A stretch of DNA of 64,000 bases from assembly GCF_016801865.2 (NCBI RefSeq), contig NC_068937.1, positions 71,083,534 to 71,147,533 on the forward strand, read 5' to 3'. The stretch is from Culex pipiens pallens (lineage: Eukaryota > Arthropoda > Insecta > Diptera > Culicidae). Below, piece after piece: positions 10,864 through 22,551 of the stretch. A program made the translations under genes and the position numbers. Within the stretch, counting starts at the first letter, position 1. Each line of letters starts with the position of its first letter. A model generated the notes under the pieces. The model did not search any database. It was not told where the DNA came from and saw only the letters and a list, made by a program, of their open reading frames with translations.

Positions 10864-11178
10864 AGATCCACCGAGCCTAACCTCAACGAGGTAGGTGAAA
10901 TTTTCCAAGCATTAAGCTATAGAAGTGCAAAATTCGAAAAAAATGCAAGAAAAAAACTTTTGTAAAGGCTACTGGAGAATGGCAAAATTAATTTTACTAC
11001 ATTCCCAACATACCCGTTCACACACAGTTAGAACCGCTTGGCGCAAGCATAATTGCTGATGCTTGCGCATAGCCTTTTTCGAACCATATTTCGGTTCATC
11101 GACAATTGGCCGGGACGCTGACTCCTGCTGAGCCAGCGCAAGGGTTCAACCCAGTACAAGCCAACTCCAGAAGTCTAT
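10864..11178 (+). other. non-coding tail of the Gypsy-like element
   Basis: This lies between the integrase stop and the putative 3' LTR. It contains a hairpin GGCGCAAGCATAATTGC...GCTTGCGC near 11040-11069. A related word, GCTTACGCAAGCATAAATA, occurs at about 21581. Confidence 0.4.
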
Positions 11179-11417
11179 ACTGTAGCACGTAAGTGTCACC
11201 ACTCAAATTACATGTGATGCAACAAATTTGACTAGTATAAATACCCGAGACGACTTGTCTACTTTATTTTGAGCTTCGAGTTGGTATCTGCTCCTCGCAG
11301 TCTACCACACCTCGGATAGCCCTTAATGCAAAGAAAGTCCCTTCAAGTTTCCCCCCGTTTCCTTCTCCTCGCGCTGCCGTCCGTTTGAGTTATAATACCT
11401 GTAACCATTTGACTACA
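11179..11417 (+). repeat. putative 3' LTR of the Gypsy-like element
   Basis: The segment starts TGTAGCACGTAAGTG and ends TTTGACTACA (TG...CA ends). It contains TATAAATACCCGAGACG at about 11236, a convincing core promoter, followed by a CTTCGAGTTGG stretch that could be an initiator region. No second copy lies in the window, so the boundaries are inferred. Confidence 0.4.
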
Positions 11418-12387
11418 GGAGCTTGGCTTGGTATTGATTTTCGTAGAGTGTCACATTGTTCGTCAACTGTCTCATTGTTCCTGCCAAGTGCGTCTACAAT
11501 GAGACAGTTGAATAACTCTGGACCTCTAGGTCAGATCAATCTCATATATTGGTCAATGTTAGAACACATTAAAGGAAAGAAAATGCAACAAAAAGCTCAT
11601 TAAAATATGCTGATGAAAAAAATACAAAAATCGTTGAAAGTTAAAAACCAAAAGTGTCTCATTGGCATTGATGACTACCCTACCCTAATGTATTTTTGGA
11701 GATATCATTTGTCCACATTAGGGCATTTTTTTCGAAAAATCAATTGCTCAAAAAAAGTTTTTCTTTACAGTTTGCTAACGGCAGACATTTTCATTGGCTC
11801 GAAGGTAGTTTTTAACTTGTCTTTAACATCAATCCCTTCCCTACTAACCCCGAGTAGGCCGCGGGTAATCGGCTCGCCTCCCACTAACATTTACACACAT
11901 GATCCTCTGTAATTATTAAATCTAATGTAATTACATAAGCCGACTCGGTCCTAACCAGGTCCCAGCACCAAAAAGGACCTAATAAAAATAATTTTATGAT
12001 TTTTTTTTTAGTTTTTATGGTTTTTGGCGCTTGTTATGGCGCTGAATCGAATGAGAACATTGTCGTAAAGATTGGAACCAATGTGCATCTAGTGGGACGG
12101 TTTCAGCGAGAATTGCTCATATGTTCAATTTAAGTGGAATGTTTATATCCAATAACCATTACAAAATACTTACTTATTACTCCACCAGCTGTATACATTA
12201 ATCCACAACAAATAGCACTCAAACATCTGAACATCATGTGCAGCTCGAAAACATCAACTAAACCAGTTATACATCCACATAAAATCTGAGCATACATCCC
12301 TAAAATTACAACAAGTTTGATTTAAAAGTATCAAGCAAATCTATGTGATTGGGCTGATGTGGATTTGTAAACAAACCGTGCATCTTT
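11418..12387. other. no supported gene
   Basis: Words around TGTCTCATTG recur at 11469, 11499 (as its inverse, CAATGAGACA) and 11656, and 11820-11970 is GC-richer (AGGCCGCGGGTAATCGG). No element edges or coding motifs are visible. Confidence 0.35.
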
Positions 12388-13784
12388 GGGAGTGATCTTT
12401 TATTACGTAACGCAGTTGTTTGGAGAGTGGGTCCATGTTTCGCTTCATAATCTTTTTTAAATTTGCATGGAAATTTCTTAGGGGGCCCAAAACTCTTTTT
12501 TTTGCGTTACGTAACAAAAGAACGTCCCGCCCGTATGGATCAATCGGACCGCGTACTGAACTCACAATCCAGAGGTCGCCGGTTCGAATCCCGCGGTGGG
12601 CGCTCTAAAATTCTTTGTGTAAATATGAGGGCATCTCCACCGCAGAGATCTAATTGCGTGGCAAACCTATCGGTTGAATCCCCAGTTTTAGCTTTGCTCC
12701 GTAGCTAATACACGTTTCCGCACCGCTGGGAGCTAATTTGGCTACTGAATCAAGCCCACCGCGGGGATCTAATTGATTCATTTTCCAATTTTAGCCGTTT
12801 TGTTGACCAAAATCAATAAAACTATGTTCTAGTATGATAGAACATGCTTCCAGTTGCATTATATGTCCTAATTGTTTGCTTACATCTATAAAATATCATT
12901 TTCAAATTTTTAAAAGATTTCATCCGATTTGCTCCCGACATGTTTGCACCCCAACATTCGCACCGCGGGTAGCAAAGCTAAAGCTAAATTAGCATTCGAG
13001 TTTATTCAGCGAAGAAAAAGTTCATCAGGGATCCGTCGAGTAGCCAAGATAGGTGCTCGAGAAGTCCCCGAGCTGCCGGTGGCTAATCTTTTCAGCGATT
13101 TTTAGAATTATTTGTATTCGTTTTGGTTGAAGATGCATTTATTTTGATTATAAAATTTTAATAAATATTAAAGAAATGAGTTATTTGGTTCAAAACGACT
13201 TTATTAAATTGAAAAATTGTGGAATTTATATTTATTTTGGTATTTTTTAAATAAAAAATAATCAGCCACCTATGTTTAATATAAGCAAACCATCACAAAA
13301 AATTTAAACATGAATGTTCAAAATTTATAAAATAACTTAACCGATTTGAACATTTTTAAATTATTTATTAAAATTTAAATATAGGGTAGGGAGTAAAATA
13401 AAAATACGAATACATTTTCTATTATAATTTTTTTCATTTGATTTACAAATATTTTGAATAGTAGTACCGTAAAGGCTGATACGCAGATTGGAAGGAACGC
13501 CAAACTCCATATAAAAAAATGTCAGGGAAAGGGCAACGAAAAGATTTTTCTTAAGCGGTACGCAACTAAAAATTAACAAAAACGAAAAGTGGCGTTTGAC
13601 GATTCTTCGCACGGTCATTGTTTGCAATAACTATGAATCGAAGAATTGGAATTTTCCTTTTTGAATGCGACTGAAAATCACAAACGTATTGATAATCTTG
13701 TATACGATATAATAATATTGAAAATCCCCGCCGAATCTCAAAATGCAGAATTTTGAAATTAAAAGGACAGATACAGTTTTATGG

Positions 13785-13930
13785 TCGAAATGGAGTAAAA
13801 AAAGAAGTTGTCTTTATAGCTGTCGGCAGACATGTCGGCCACTATTGCTAGTACCAACCAGCAACCTCTGGATTGTGAGTCCAGTGCGCTGTCCAATTGA
13901 TCCACACGGACGGGATCGAAATGAAGTAAA
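13785..13930 (-). mobile_element. SINE family S1, copy 3, internally deleted
   Basis: The 116-bp unit 13800-13915 joins the 3' end of S1 (GTTGTCTTTATAGCTGTCGG on the plus strand) directly to the anticodon-arm and 5' region (CTCTGGATTGTGAGTCCAG...CCACACGGACGGG), skipping about 140 bp including box B. It has its own duplication, TCGAAATGGAGTAAA / TCGAAATGAAGTAAA (13785-13799, 13916-13930). It also carries a partly repeated GTCGGCAGACATGTCGG. Confidence 0.7.
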
Positions 13931-16900
13931 CCAGAGTGAAAAAAAACCTGACAATTATCATACAAATATCTATTTTCTGACTGAAAAACTCAATAAAAAA
14001 AATCTTAAATTTGGAAATGTTCCAGACATCTCATCTGTGTTGCTGTCATGGGACGTTTTACCAAAAGCCGTTTGGAAGTGCCCCGTGCCCCCGTCACAGT
14101 TGAGCCAAACCATTCACCATCATCAAACTATTTTTCCGGTTCAGCTGCACGTCCCGGCCCTGTGTTCGGTCACGGCAACGGGGCCTTCCAAGCTGCCACC
14201 TCAGGCAAGTACACTCATCCGTTAAGAACCTCACCGCGCCCTGATGCGTTGTCACTTTCTAGTAAGCTGCGAGCCGTCGACGAAGAAATGCTAGCAGTCG
14301 CCGAGAGATGTGTCGCTGATGGTCCGGGACGCATGTACCGAGGCATTGAGGTTGAACCCCGCTTCCCCGTCACAGCCGTGCCCTTCACCACCAACGCGCT
14401 TTCCTGTTTGAGTTCGAGCCAGCACAGTCGTCCCGGCCCTGTGAACGGGACCAGAAGCGGGGTCAGCCGCGCACTGCTTTCAGGCAAGTACATGTGGTTT
14501 CCCAGAACTATTCTGCCACCTGATGTTCCCGAGGTTTTCAGCCAACGCTACGTGCCCACTACCGAACCGCAACCACGACTTGCAGACAATTCAGCATTCT
14601 CCGTCCCGGAACAGGATTGTACATTTCAATGTGCACGTGCTGAAATAGCTGATCTGCCGGACCACGTGGATTTTCCCTGCTTCCCCGTCACAATTACGCC
14701 GTTCATCACTGCCAATCACCGCTCTGATGAATCAGATACGTCGGGACGCACGCACCAAGGTAGTGAGGAATGCCCCCGCCCCCCGTACACAGTCGAGTCA
14801 TCGCAACGTTCCAGCCCGGGTGTTAGCACGAGCCATCAGAGTCGTCCCGACCCTGTGTACGGACACGGCAGCGGGGGCTTCCGACCTCCACCCACAGGCG
14901 AGTACAATCAAATTAACGACAGTAGTCCCGCACTGAATCATCAAAGTTTGCAGCAATCCAAAGGCACGCTGAGCTTTATTACCGTCTACTATCAAAATGC
15001 TGGTGGTATGCGTACTAAGACGAAGCAGTTTTTCCTCGCCCTGGCCAGCAGTGACTACGACGTCATTGCGCTGTCGGAAACATGGTTGCAGGATGACATC
15101 GTGGATGCGGAGTTGTCGTCAAACTACAACTTGTTTCGCCAGGACCGGAACGAATTGACGAGCGATCGCAGTAGGGGAGGCGGCGTGCTCATTGCAGTAA
15201 AGAAGGCGCATGATTTTACGTGCACACGTGTTCTTTCTGCGGGATACGAGCATCTCGAGCAGGTTGCGGTTCGGATTAAAGCCCGGAATCATACCGTCTA
15301 CGTGTGCTGTATTTATATACGCCCAAACAGCCCTCCAGACGTCTACACCTCACATGGGACCGCCGTTCAGGAGCTTGTTGATCTGTCATCTAATGATGAC
15401 TCGATTATTGTAACCGGCGATTACAACTTACCGCATCTTGCATGGACCTTTGACGTGGACGTAAACGGTTTCATTCCGTTGAACGCATCTACGGAACAAG
15501 AGCTGGCGCTGACCGAAAATGTTGTTGCAACGGGACTCCTCCAAATCTGCTCGCTGGCTAATGTCAACGGAAGAATCCTCGACCTTGCGTTTGTCAACGA
15601 TACGCTCTCAGTCGAACTGATCGAGCCGCCCAAACCGATCCTCAGAACGGATCGTCACCACAAGCCGTTCATTCTTCGGGTGGACTTCCCCGATATCCCA
15701 GGCGTGGCAACGAGAATCGAGGATGCTGAGCCGGATTTCAGTCGCTGCGACTTTGACCGTGTCACCGAATCCCTCAGCAGCATTGACTGGGATGACATTC
15801 TGCAAGATCAGGACTCCAATACTTCGACTACGATCTTCTACGACGTCCTTTACGAAATCGTGCGACAGTTCGTTCCCTCAAAGCGTGTCTCACGCAACCG
15901 GACTGAGAAGCTTCCATGGTGGAATGCTGATCTGCGAAATCGTCGGAACATTCTGAGGAAAGCACGTAAAAGATTGTTCAAAGCCGGCACACCAGAAAAT
16001 CAAACCGCTGTCGACCGTCTGGAAATCGAGTACGAATTGCTGCAAGACTCACTCTTTCGCGATTACTTGAATCGGGTGCAAATGGACCTGAAAGACAACC
16101 CATCGTCATTCTGGAAATACGTGAGGAGCAGGAAACGTACCAGTGTCCTTCCAACAAGGATTTCGCTCAACGGTTTCACCGCTGAGAATCCGGAGGACGC
16201 TGCAAACGTCTTTGCCGACTTCTTCAGTAGCGTGTACGAGGCGGATGCACCTTCTGCTTCGAACGATTATTTGAACGACCTCCCAACATATGATATCGAT
16301 TTTCCTCAACCAGAATTCTCACAAGCAGAAGTAAAATCCGCCCTGGACACAGTCGATCCATCGAAAGGTGCCGGTCCTGATCGGCTCCCACCTTCCTTCA
16401 TCAAACGGCTTTCTGAGCATTTAGCTAAACCAGTCAGCGTAATTTTCAACCGCTCTCTGTCTGAAGGAACTTTTCCCGACGAATGGAAACTTGCAGCGAT
16501 CACACCCATTCACAAAACCGGTAGTACTACGGCTGCTGAAAACTACAGGCCAATCTCCATCCTGTCCTGCCTGCCCAAAGTTTTCGAGGTGCTTATCCAC
16601 GAGGGAATGTACTCTGCCGCCCAGGTAGTAATTTCCGAGTTCCAGCACGGTTTTGTCAAAAAACGGTCCACGGTATCCAACCTGATGGCGTACGTCAGCG
16701 CACTGAATGAAAACCTCGAAAAGTTCAAGCAAACTGACGCGATCTACTTCGACTTCGCCAAAGCGTTCGACAAGGTACCCCACACGCTTATTATCGCAAA
16801 GTTAGACCGGCTGGGGTTCCCAAGGTGGCTGACAGCATGGATCCGTTCGTACCTTTCGGGGCGGTTTGGCTACGTCCGTCTCGGTGGCGTCCAATCGAGG

Positions 16901-17935
16901 AATTTCCCGATTCCATCTGGAGTCCCCCAAGGAAGCCATCTGGGACCGCTGATCTTCATTCTCTTCGTCAACGACATCTGCCAAAGGTTGCAGTCTCAAA
17001 AACTGCTGTATGCTGATGACTTGAAGATCTTCCGTACCGTGGCGTCCACCATTGATTGCGTCGCTCTTCAACAGGACATCGACGCGATTCAGGAGTGGTG
17101 TAAACTCAACGGAATGAAGGTGAACCCCAGCAAATGTAAAAGCATCAGCTTCACCAGATCACCCGCTCCAATTCGGTACGATTACACCTTCGACCGCCAC
17201 GAAATGGACCGCGTCTGCTCAATCAGGGATCTCGGTCTGCTGATCGACCGCAAGCTGAGCTTCTCGGAGCATGTCTCTTCCACAACAGCTAAGGCGTTCG
17301 CGTTGCTTGGATTTCTGCGTCGCAACACTGCTGAGTTCGAGAACATCAATGCCCTTAAAACGCTCTACATCACCATGATTCGAAGCATCTTGGAGTACGC
17401 TGTGCAGGTGTGGGCGCCGCACCACGCTAATCAACGTGATCGCTTGGAGAAAGTTCAGCGCCGTTTCACTCTTTATGCCCTTCGCCGTCTGCCTTGGAGG
17501 AACGGCGTTTGGCGGTCGAGCTACAGCGACAGATGCACCTTGCTGGAAATGGTGTCACTAGAAAAGCGGCGAACCTTTCTTCAACGGATGTTCGTCTTCG
17601 ATGTACTGACTGGTCGCATCGATTGCCCGCAACTCCGAGAAGAAATCACGGTGCATAGACCAACGCGGACGCTGAGGAACCAGCCCCTTCTGAGGATTCC
17701 CTTCCATCGTACTCTATATGGATACAACCGACCAATTGACCGCTGCTGCCGAATTTTCAACTCCGTATCTGACGAGTACGAGCCTAGCATGACCAGAGAA
17801 CGTTTCAAACGAAAAATTCTAGCTCTTTGATGCTTAGTGATATTTTTATGTTTTTTGACTGTTTAATTCTATGTTAGTTTTTAAGATATTCAGTCTGTGC
17901 GACTCTGGTCGAAGACGGTGAACAATAAACAAGTA
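13931..17935 (+). mobile_element. CR1-like LINE, apparently near full length
   Basis: It comprises an untranslated leader after the S1 fragment, one long ORF (14048-17830), and a 3' region ending TCGAAGACGGTGAACAATAA at about 17928. The 5' edge is not certain and no target duplication was found, which is common for this clade. The last 45 or so bases recur, inverted, at 40037-40085 as the end of another element. Confidence 0.75.
14048..17830 (+). CDS. CR1-like LINE polyprotein: repeat-rich N-terminus, endonuclease, reverse transcriptase
   Basis: This is an uninterrupted 1260-aa frame. Residues about 1-300 carry four imperfect proline-rich units built on PRxPVTVEP and SRPGPVYGHGSG...SGKY, then an APE-type endonuclease: YYQNAGG (about 314), SETWL (343), GGGVLIAVK, TGDYNLPHLAW (D458, N460) and the RTDRHHKP variant of the SDH motif. 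The RT follows: GAGPDRLPPSFIK, NYRPISILSCLPK, YFDFAKAFDKVPH, GVPQGSHLGPLIF and YADDLKIF (YADD at 988-991), then the thumb and a C-terminal domain. The enzyme would nick target DNA and copy its own RNA in place. All catalytic motifs are present, so it could be recently active. The clade is judged from the YADDLKIF/QGSHLGP style and could also be a related Jockey-group lineage. The ATG is the first one in frame. Confidence 0.85.
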   Translation: MGRFTKSRLEVPRAPVTVEPNHSPSSNYFSGSAARPGPVFGHGNGAFQAATSGKYTHPLRTSPRPDALSLSSKLRAVDEEMLAVAERCVADGPGRMYRGIEVEPRFPVTAVPFTTNALSCLSSSQHSRPGPVNGTRSGVSRALLSGKYMWFPRTILPPDVPEVFSQRYVPTTEPQPRLADNSAFSVPEQDCTFQCARAEIADLPDHVDFPCFPVTITPFITANHRSDESDTSGRTHQGSEECPRPPYTVESSQRSSPGVSTSHQSRPDPVYGHGSGGFRPPPTGEYNQINDSSPALNHQSLQQSKGTLSFITVYYQNAGGMRTKTKQFFLALASSDYDVIALSETWLQDDIVDAELSSNYNLFRQDRNELTSDRSRGGGVLIAVKKAHDFTCTRVLSAGYEHLEQVAVRIKARNHTVYVCCIYIRPNSPPDVYTSHGTAVQELVDLSSNDDSIIVTGDYNLPHLAWTFDVDVNGFIPLNASTEQELALTENVVATGLLQICSLANVNGRILDLAFVNDTLSVELIEPPKPILRTDRHHKPFILRVDFPDIPGVATRIEDAEPDFSRCDFDRVTESLSSIDWDDILQDQDSNTSTTIFYDVLYEIVRQFVPSKRVSRNRTEKLPWWNADLRNRRNILRKARKRLFKAGTPENQTAVDRLEIEYELLQDSLFRDYLNRVQMDLKDNPSSFWKYVRSRKRTSVLPTRISLNGFTAENPEDAANVFADFFSSVYEADAPSASNDYLNDLPTYDIDFPQPEFSQAEVKSALDTVDPSKGAGPDRLPPSFIKRLSEHLAKPVSVIFNRSLSEGTFPDEWKLAAITPIHKTGSTTAAENYRPISILSCLPKVFEVLIHEGMYSAAQVVISEFQHGFVKKRSTVSNLMAYVSALNENLEKFKQTDAIYFDFAKAFDKVPHTLIIAKLDRLGFPRWLTAWIRSYLSGRFGYVRLGGVQSRNFPIPSGVPQGSHLGPLIFILFVNDICQRLQSQKLLYADDLKIFRTVASTIDCVALQQDIDAIQEWCKLNGMKVNPSKCKSISFTRSPAPIRYDYTFDRHEMDRVCSIRDLGLLIDRKLSFSEHVSSTTAKAFALLGFLRRNTAEFENINALKTLYITMIRSILEYAVQVWAPHHANQRDRLEKVQRRFTLYALRRLPWRNGVWRSSYSDRCTLLEMVSLEKRRTFLQRMFVFDVLTGRIDCPQLREEITVHRPTRTLRNQPLLRIPFHRTLYGYNRPIDRCCRIFNSVSDEYEPSMTRERFKRKILAL

Positions 17936-18300
17936 TTTAAAAATTCAAGAGCTCAACAATTTATAAAAAAAAAACAGAAATTACAAGTCGAAATTCCAAA
18001 AGCTTAAAACTCTGAAATTTAGAAATTCGAAAATAAAAATTTACGAAAAAACACTATTTTTATCAAAAATACAAAAAATTGAATTCAAAATTAGGAATTT
18101 GAAAATTTTGGAAATTCAGAATTTAAAAATCTGGGAAATTATGAATTCAAGAATTTAAGAATTTAAGAATTTAGGAATTTAGAAATTCAGGAATTCAGGA
18201 ATTCAGGAATTCAGGAATTCAGGAATTCAGGAATTTAAGAATTTAAGATCAGGATTGCATGTTTTAGAATCCGTATTGGCTTATTTAAAATGTTTTGCTT
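17936..18300. repeat. A-rich tract and GAATTCAG minisatellite
   Basis: From about 18090, units of GAATTTA and GAATTCAG alternate. Between 18179 and 18232 the 8-bp unit GAATTCAG is repeated about six times. It follows the LINE tail and may be an expansion of it. Confidence 0.7.
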
Positions 18301-18628
18301 GAATTTTGCTTTTTATTCAATACAAATGACTTGTCTCTTGCATGTCCAGCAGTTGATCGACAATGCCTCAACCAAAATTAATCAAACACAGCCTCAAAAA
18401 ATTAACTGCATCACCCCAGATTGCCAAAAGGTGGCCAAAAGTCATTTTGCATGCGTAAACTTGCAGCACAGGAGGGAAAATATTTCCAAACTCGAAGAAA
18501 TGAAAGCGAAAAATCAATCATCACTCCTAATGTAAACATTTACTGACGTGAACAGGATAAACTCTTTGTTTACAAACTCACATTGGCCTAATTACATTGT
18601 TTTGCTTGAAAAAACCATCCGTCAGACG
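18301..18628. other. interior of the 6.16-kb element, no gene
   Basis: An 81-codon frame (18290-18535) has no known motif. The sequence belongs to the right part of the TGA-flanked element, ahead of its subterminal repeats. Confidence 0.4.
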
Positions 18629-19198
18629 ATTTGCTCCCGGTAGATCCCGGAGCTAACCTGAGTTTTGTTTAGATTCGGATGAACACGGATGAACTCGAAC
18701 CTAAATTAGCTCTCGCACAAGTACCGCGGTGGGCTTGACGCGGGTGCCAAATAAGCTTTGCAACGCAATTAGGTCCCTGCGAGGGGATGCCCTGAGTATT
18801 CGGCGCCGTCGCTCCGTGCTATACTTTCATACACTTAGGAGCCCAGGACGGCGAAGTCCTTGTAAATAAAAGGAAGACACTAGTGGTTGGTACTAGCAAT
18901 GGTGGCCGACAGCTATAAAGTCAACTTCGTTTTCAACGAAAGAACGCTCCCATTTTTACGACAGTGAATGTTAGCATTATGAATGAGTAGGATAGTCTTT
19001 TTTTTTAATCCACTCACCCATTTACAAAGGTTAACTTGAAATGTGAAATGAAATCCACTTTTGCATTCCCCCACCACGATCACAATCAGAATCCGGTAAA
19101 TCTCTTCGAATAATTTGAAAAGAACAAGTTAAAAACGTTTGCAATTTACACCAATACCAACACCAACACCTCGTGCTAAAAATTAACACACACGCGCA

Positions 19199-21058
<1,860 letters not shown>

Positions 21059-21080
21059 ACACACACACACACACACACAC
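21059..21080. repeat. (AC)11 microsatellite, right side of the R1 insertion
   Basis: Eleven AC units follow the A-rich end of the LINE and are followed by AGAGGAGGATG. They are likely the right part of the same dinucleotide tract as 19201-19353. Confidence 0.85.
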
Positions 21081-21900
21081 AGAGGAGGATGTCTAGAACA
21101 TGGCGGAATTGAACAAGAGCTCTGTTTAATTTCTTCGAAAAAATCCGCATGGGTCCGTAAACACAGTTAGTTGAGTTTTGTGTACTTGTTGATGCGTTAA
21201 GATGAGGTGGTTTTGTGCCTTTTTGAGAAAGTGTCTTGAATAATACCAGACACAGCTCAAGGGGGCTTTTGTCCACCTCCAATAAAGAAAAATAACAAAA
21301 TATTGTCGCCGCGGCACTAAACCGAATTGAGCGAGTTTAACTCTCGCGACGATTTTCTGTCGCGAAATATCTGTCAAGCTGTTTTGAATCAGTGTGTTAG
21401 CTTTTTTGTTTTGATTGCTTGGTTTTGCTTGAGTCGTTGAAATAAATCGTGGAGTTCTACGTGGATTTAAAAGAATTGGGACAATTATGTTTAATTCGTG
21501 ATTAAAATTGCAGCGACCTCAAATTAAAAATCATTAAATTTGTCCATTTTTCGAACCTCACCACAGTTCTGACCATGCGCGCTTACGCAAGCATAAATAA
21601 TTTTACCCGTCGACTCGCGTTGCGCGACAAATAATTAAGCATATGTACAGGTGTGGATCATTAGTCATTCTCACCTGAAAAGCCCTTTATTAAATTTCGC
21701 CAATTGTTAGGCAATCAAAAAAATGGTTAAGCTTTCAATTATGAATGTGCGATGTTATTCCACAGGGGAAATTGAGGGTGTGGCTTAACCGAATTCATTG
21801 GCATGTTTGTTCAATGGAAAATTCGACCTTCTCATTATTGACCTACATTTTTGAGAATGTTTGAGGAACATAATTTTGATATTCCAAAAACATAATTTAA
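21081..21900. other. no supported gene
   Basis: A CG-rich patch (GCCGCGGCACTAAACCG near 21308; TCTCGCGACGATTTTCTGTC near 21343) resembles wording near 25160. CGCAAGCATAAATA at about 21589 recalls the Gypsy-like tail near 11043. No bounded element can be shown. Confidence 0.35.
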
Positions 21901-21902
21901 AG

Positions 21903-21965
21903 TTTCACGACAAGGGTTCGAACTCATGACTTCCGATTTTGAGGTGTACTCACGACACCATACGG
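21903..21965 (-). repeat. tRNA-like module, minus strand
   Basis: On the minus strand ATGGTGTCGTGAGTACACC is followed about 20 bases later by GAGTTCGAACCCTTGTCG. This has box A/box B spacing with a good box B, but no complete cloverleaf. Confidence 0.35.
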
Positions 21966-22076
21966 AAAGAAGAATTGCAGAGGTCTGCATAATTCAATTT
22001 ATGAGGTTCATCGATGCTTCTCATCGAAACGGACCACTTTTAGCAGAACAAAATTTAGTAGAGTTTTCGGGGACTG

Positions 22077-22551
22077 ACTATAAAAACCCAAAATTCTTGA
22101 GGAGGTTAGTTAGTTCCAGTCAGTTCCAGCCAGTTCAACCCCAGTCCAGTTCCAGATCCTGAAGACGCCCCAGACCAGCCGGACCCGCCAGCAGCCACCA
22201 GTAGCAGAGGCCCCAGTCCAGCCGGACTTAGCGGTGGAGGCCACAGTCCACCGGGACTTGGCCGCCGTGAAGAGTCCGTCGGGACTTAGCCGACGTGAAG
22301 AGTCCATCCGGGACTTAGCCGTTTGAGAAGTCAGCCGAGACTTAGCCGATTGTGAAGTCCACCCGGGACTTAGCCGTTTGAGAAGTCAGCCGAGACTTAG
22401 CCGATTGAGAAGTCCGCCGTGACTTAGCCGCCGTGAAGAGTCCACCCGGGACTCAGGAGTTCGGGGTCTGGCATGGCTCGGCGAAGAGGTCTGGAGGACA
22501 AGTCTGGCTTCAACGTAGAGAATTGGCTCGACTAAGGTCTTAATGAAATTA
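22077..22551 (+). promoter_or_regulatory. promoter-like segment with GACTTAGCCG repeats
   Basis: TATAAAAACCC at 22079 is followed at normal start-site distance by TTAGTTAGTTCCAGTCAG and a stretch of CAGTTCCAG words. From about 22220 to 22460 the sequence GGGACTTAGCCG and variants recur roughly every 30 bases, about eight times, alternating with GTGAAGAGTCC and TTGAGAAGTC. It may be the U3/R and leader of an LTR element. The foldback at 22552 interrupts it. Confidence 0.4.

Larger units (their letters stand above)
12626..18795. mobile_element. 6.16-kb element with GGGCATC ends and TGA duplication
   Basis: Element 12629-18792 starts GGGCATCTCCACCGCAGAG and ends, inverted, GGGCATCCCCTCGCAGGGAC; TGA flanks both sides. 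The intact SINE copy near 41377 shows the empty site. Near both ends short motifs such as CACCGCGGGGATCTAATT recur (about 12639, 12720, 12757, 12960; inverted forms near 18640, 18705, 18765), like subterminal transposase-binding repeats. A 3-bp duplication fits PIF/Harbinger or CACTA, but no transposase is present. The bulk is a later LINE plus a SINE fragment, so the original element was about 2.1 kb and non-autonomous. Confidence 0.75.
12388..18951. mobile_element. MITE with TTACGTAACGC ends, split by later insertions
   Basis: Left end GGGAGTGATCTTTTATTACG (12388) and right end, inverted, GGGAGCGTTCTTTTGTTACG are about 30-bp inverted repeats. Without the SINE and everything within it, the element is about 140 bp. 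The SINE entered its right terminal repeat and duplicated AAAGAACG(C)TCCC. No clear target duplication of the MITE itself is seen (flanks CATCTTT and ATTTTT). Confidence 0.6.
12517..18951 (+). mobile_element. SINE family S1, copy 1, interrupted
   Basis: The SINE has a tRNA-like head at 12529-12604 (GCCCG...GGGC acceptor-like pairing, box B GGTTCGAATCC at 12581-12591) and continues to 12628, then resumes at 18796-18938. Together they give about 243 bp, co-linear with the intact copy at 41245-41501. Direct repeats AAAGAACGTCCC (12517-12528) and AAAGAACGCTCCC (18939-18951) are its target duplication. The anticodon loop reads CTCACAA, Val-like by anticodon, but the body is not that of a normal tRNA-Val. 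Confidence 0.8.

Noticed and set aside
12529..12604. A functional tRNA-Val(CAC) gene
   Set aside because: The same head recurs in three SINE copies with target duplications and an attached body; the stems are imperfect.
18179..18232. GAATTCAG repeats as a regulatory array
   Set aside because: They grade into A-rich LINE-tail sequence and look like ordinary minisatellite expansion.
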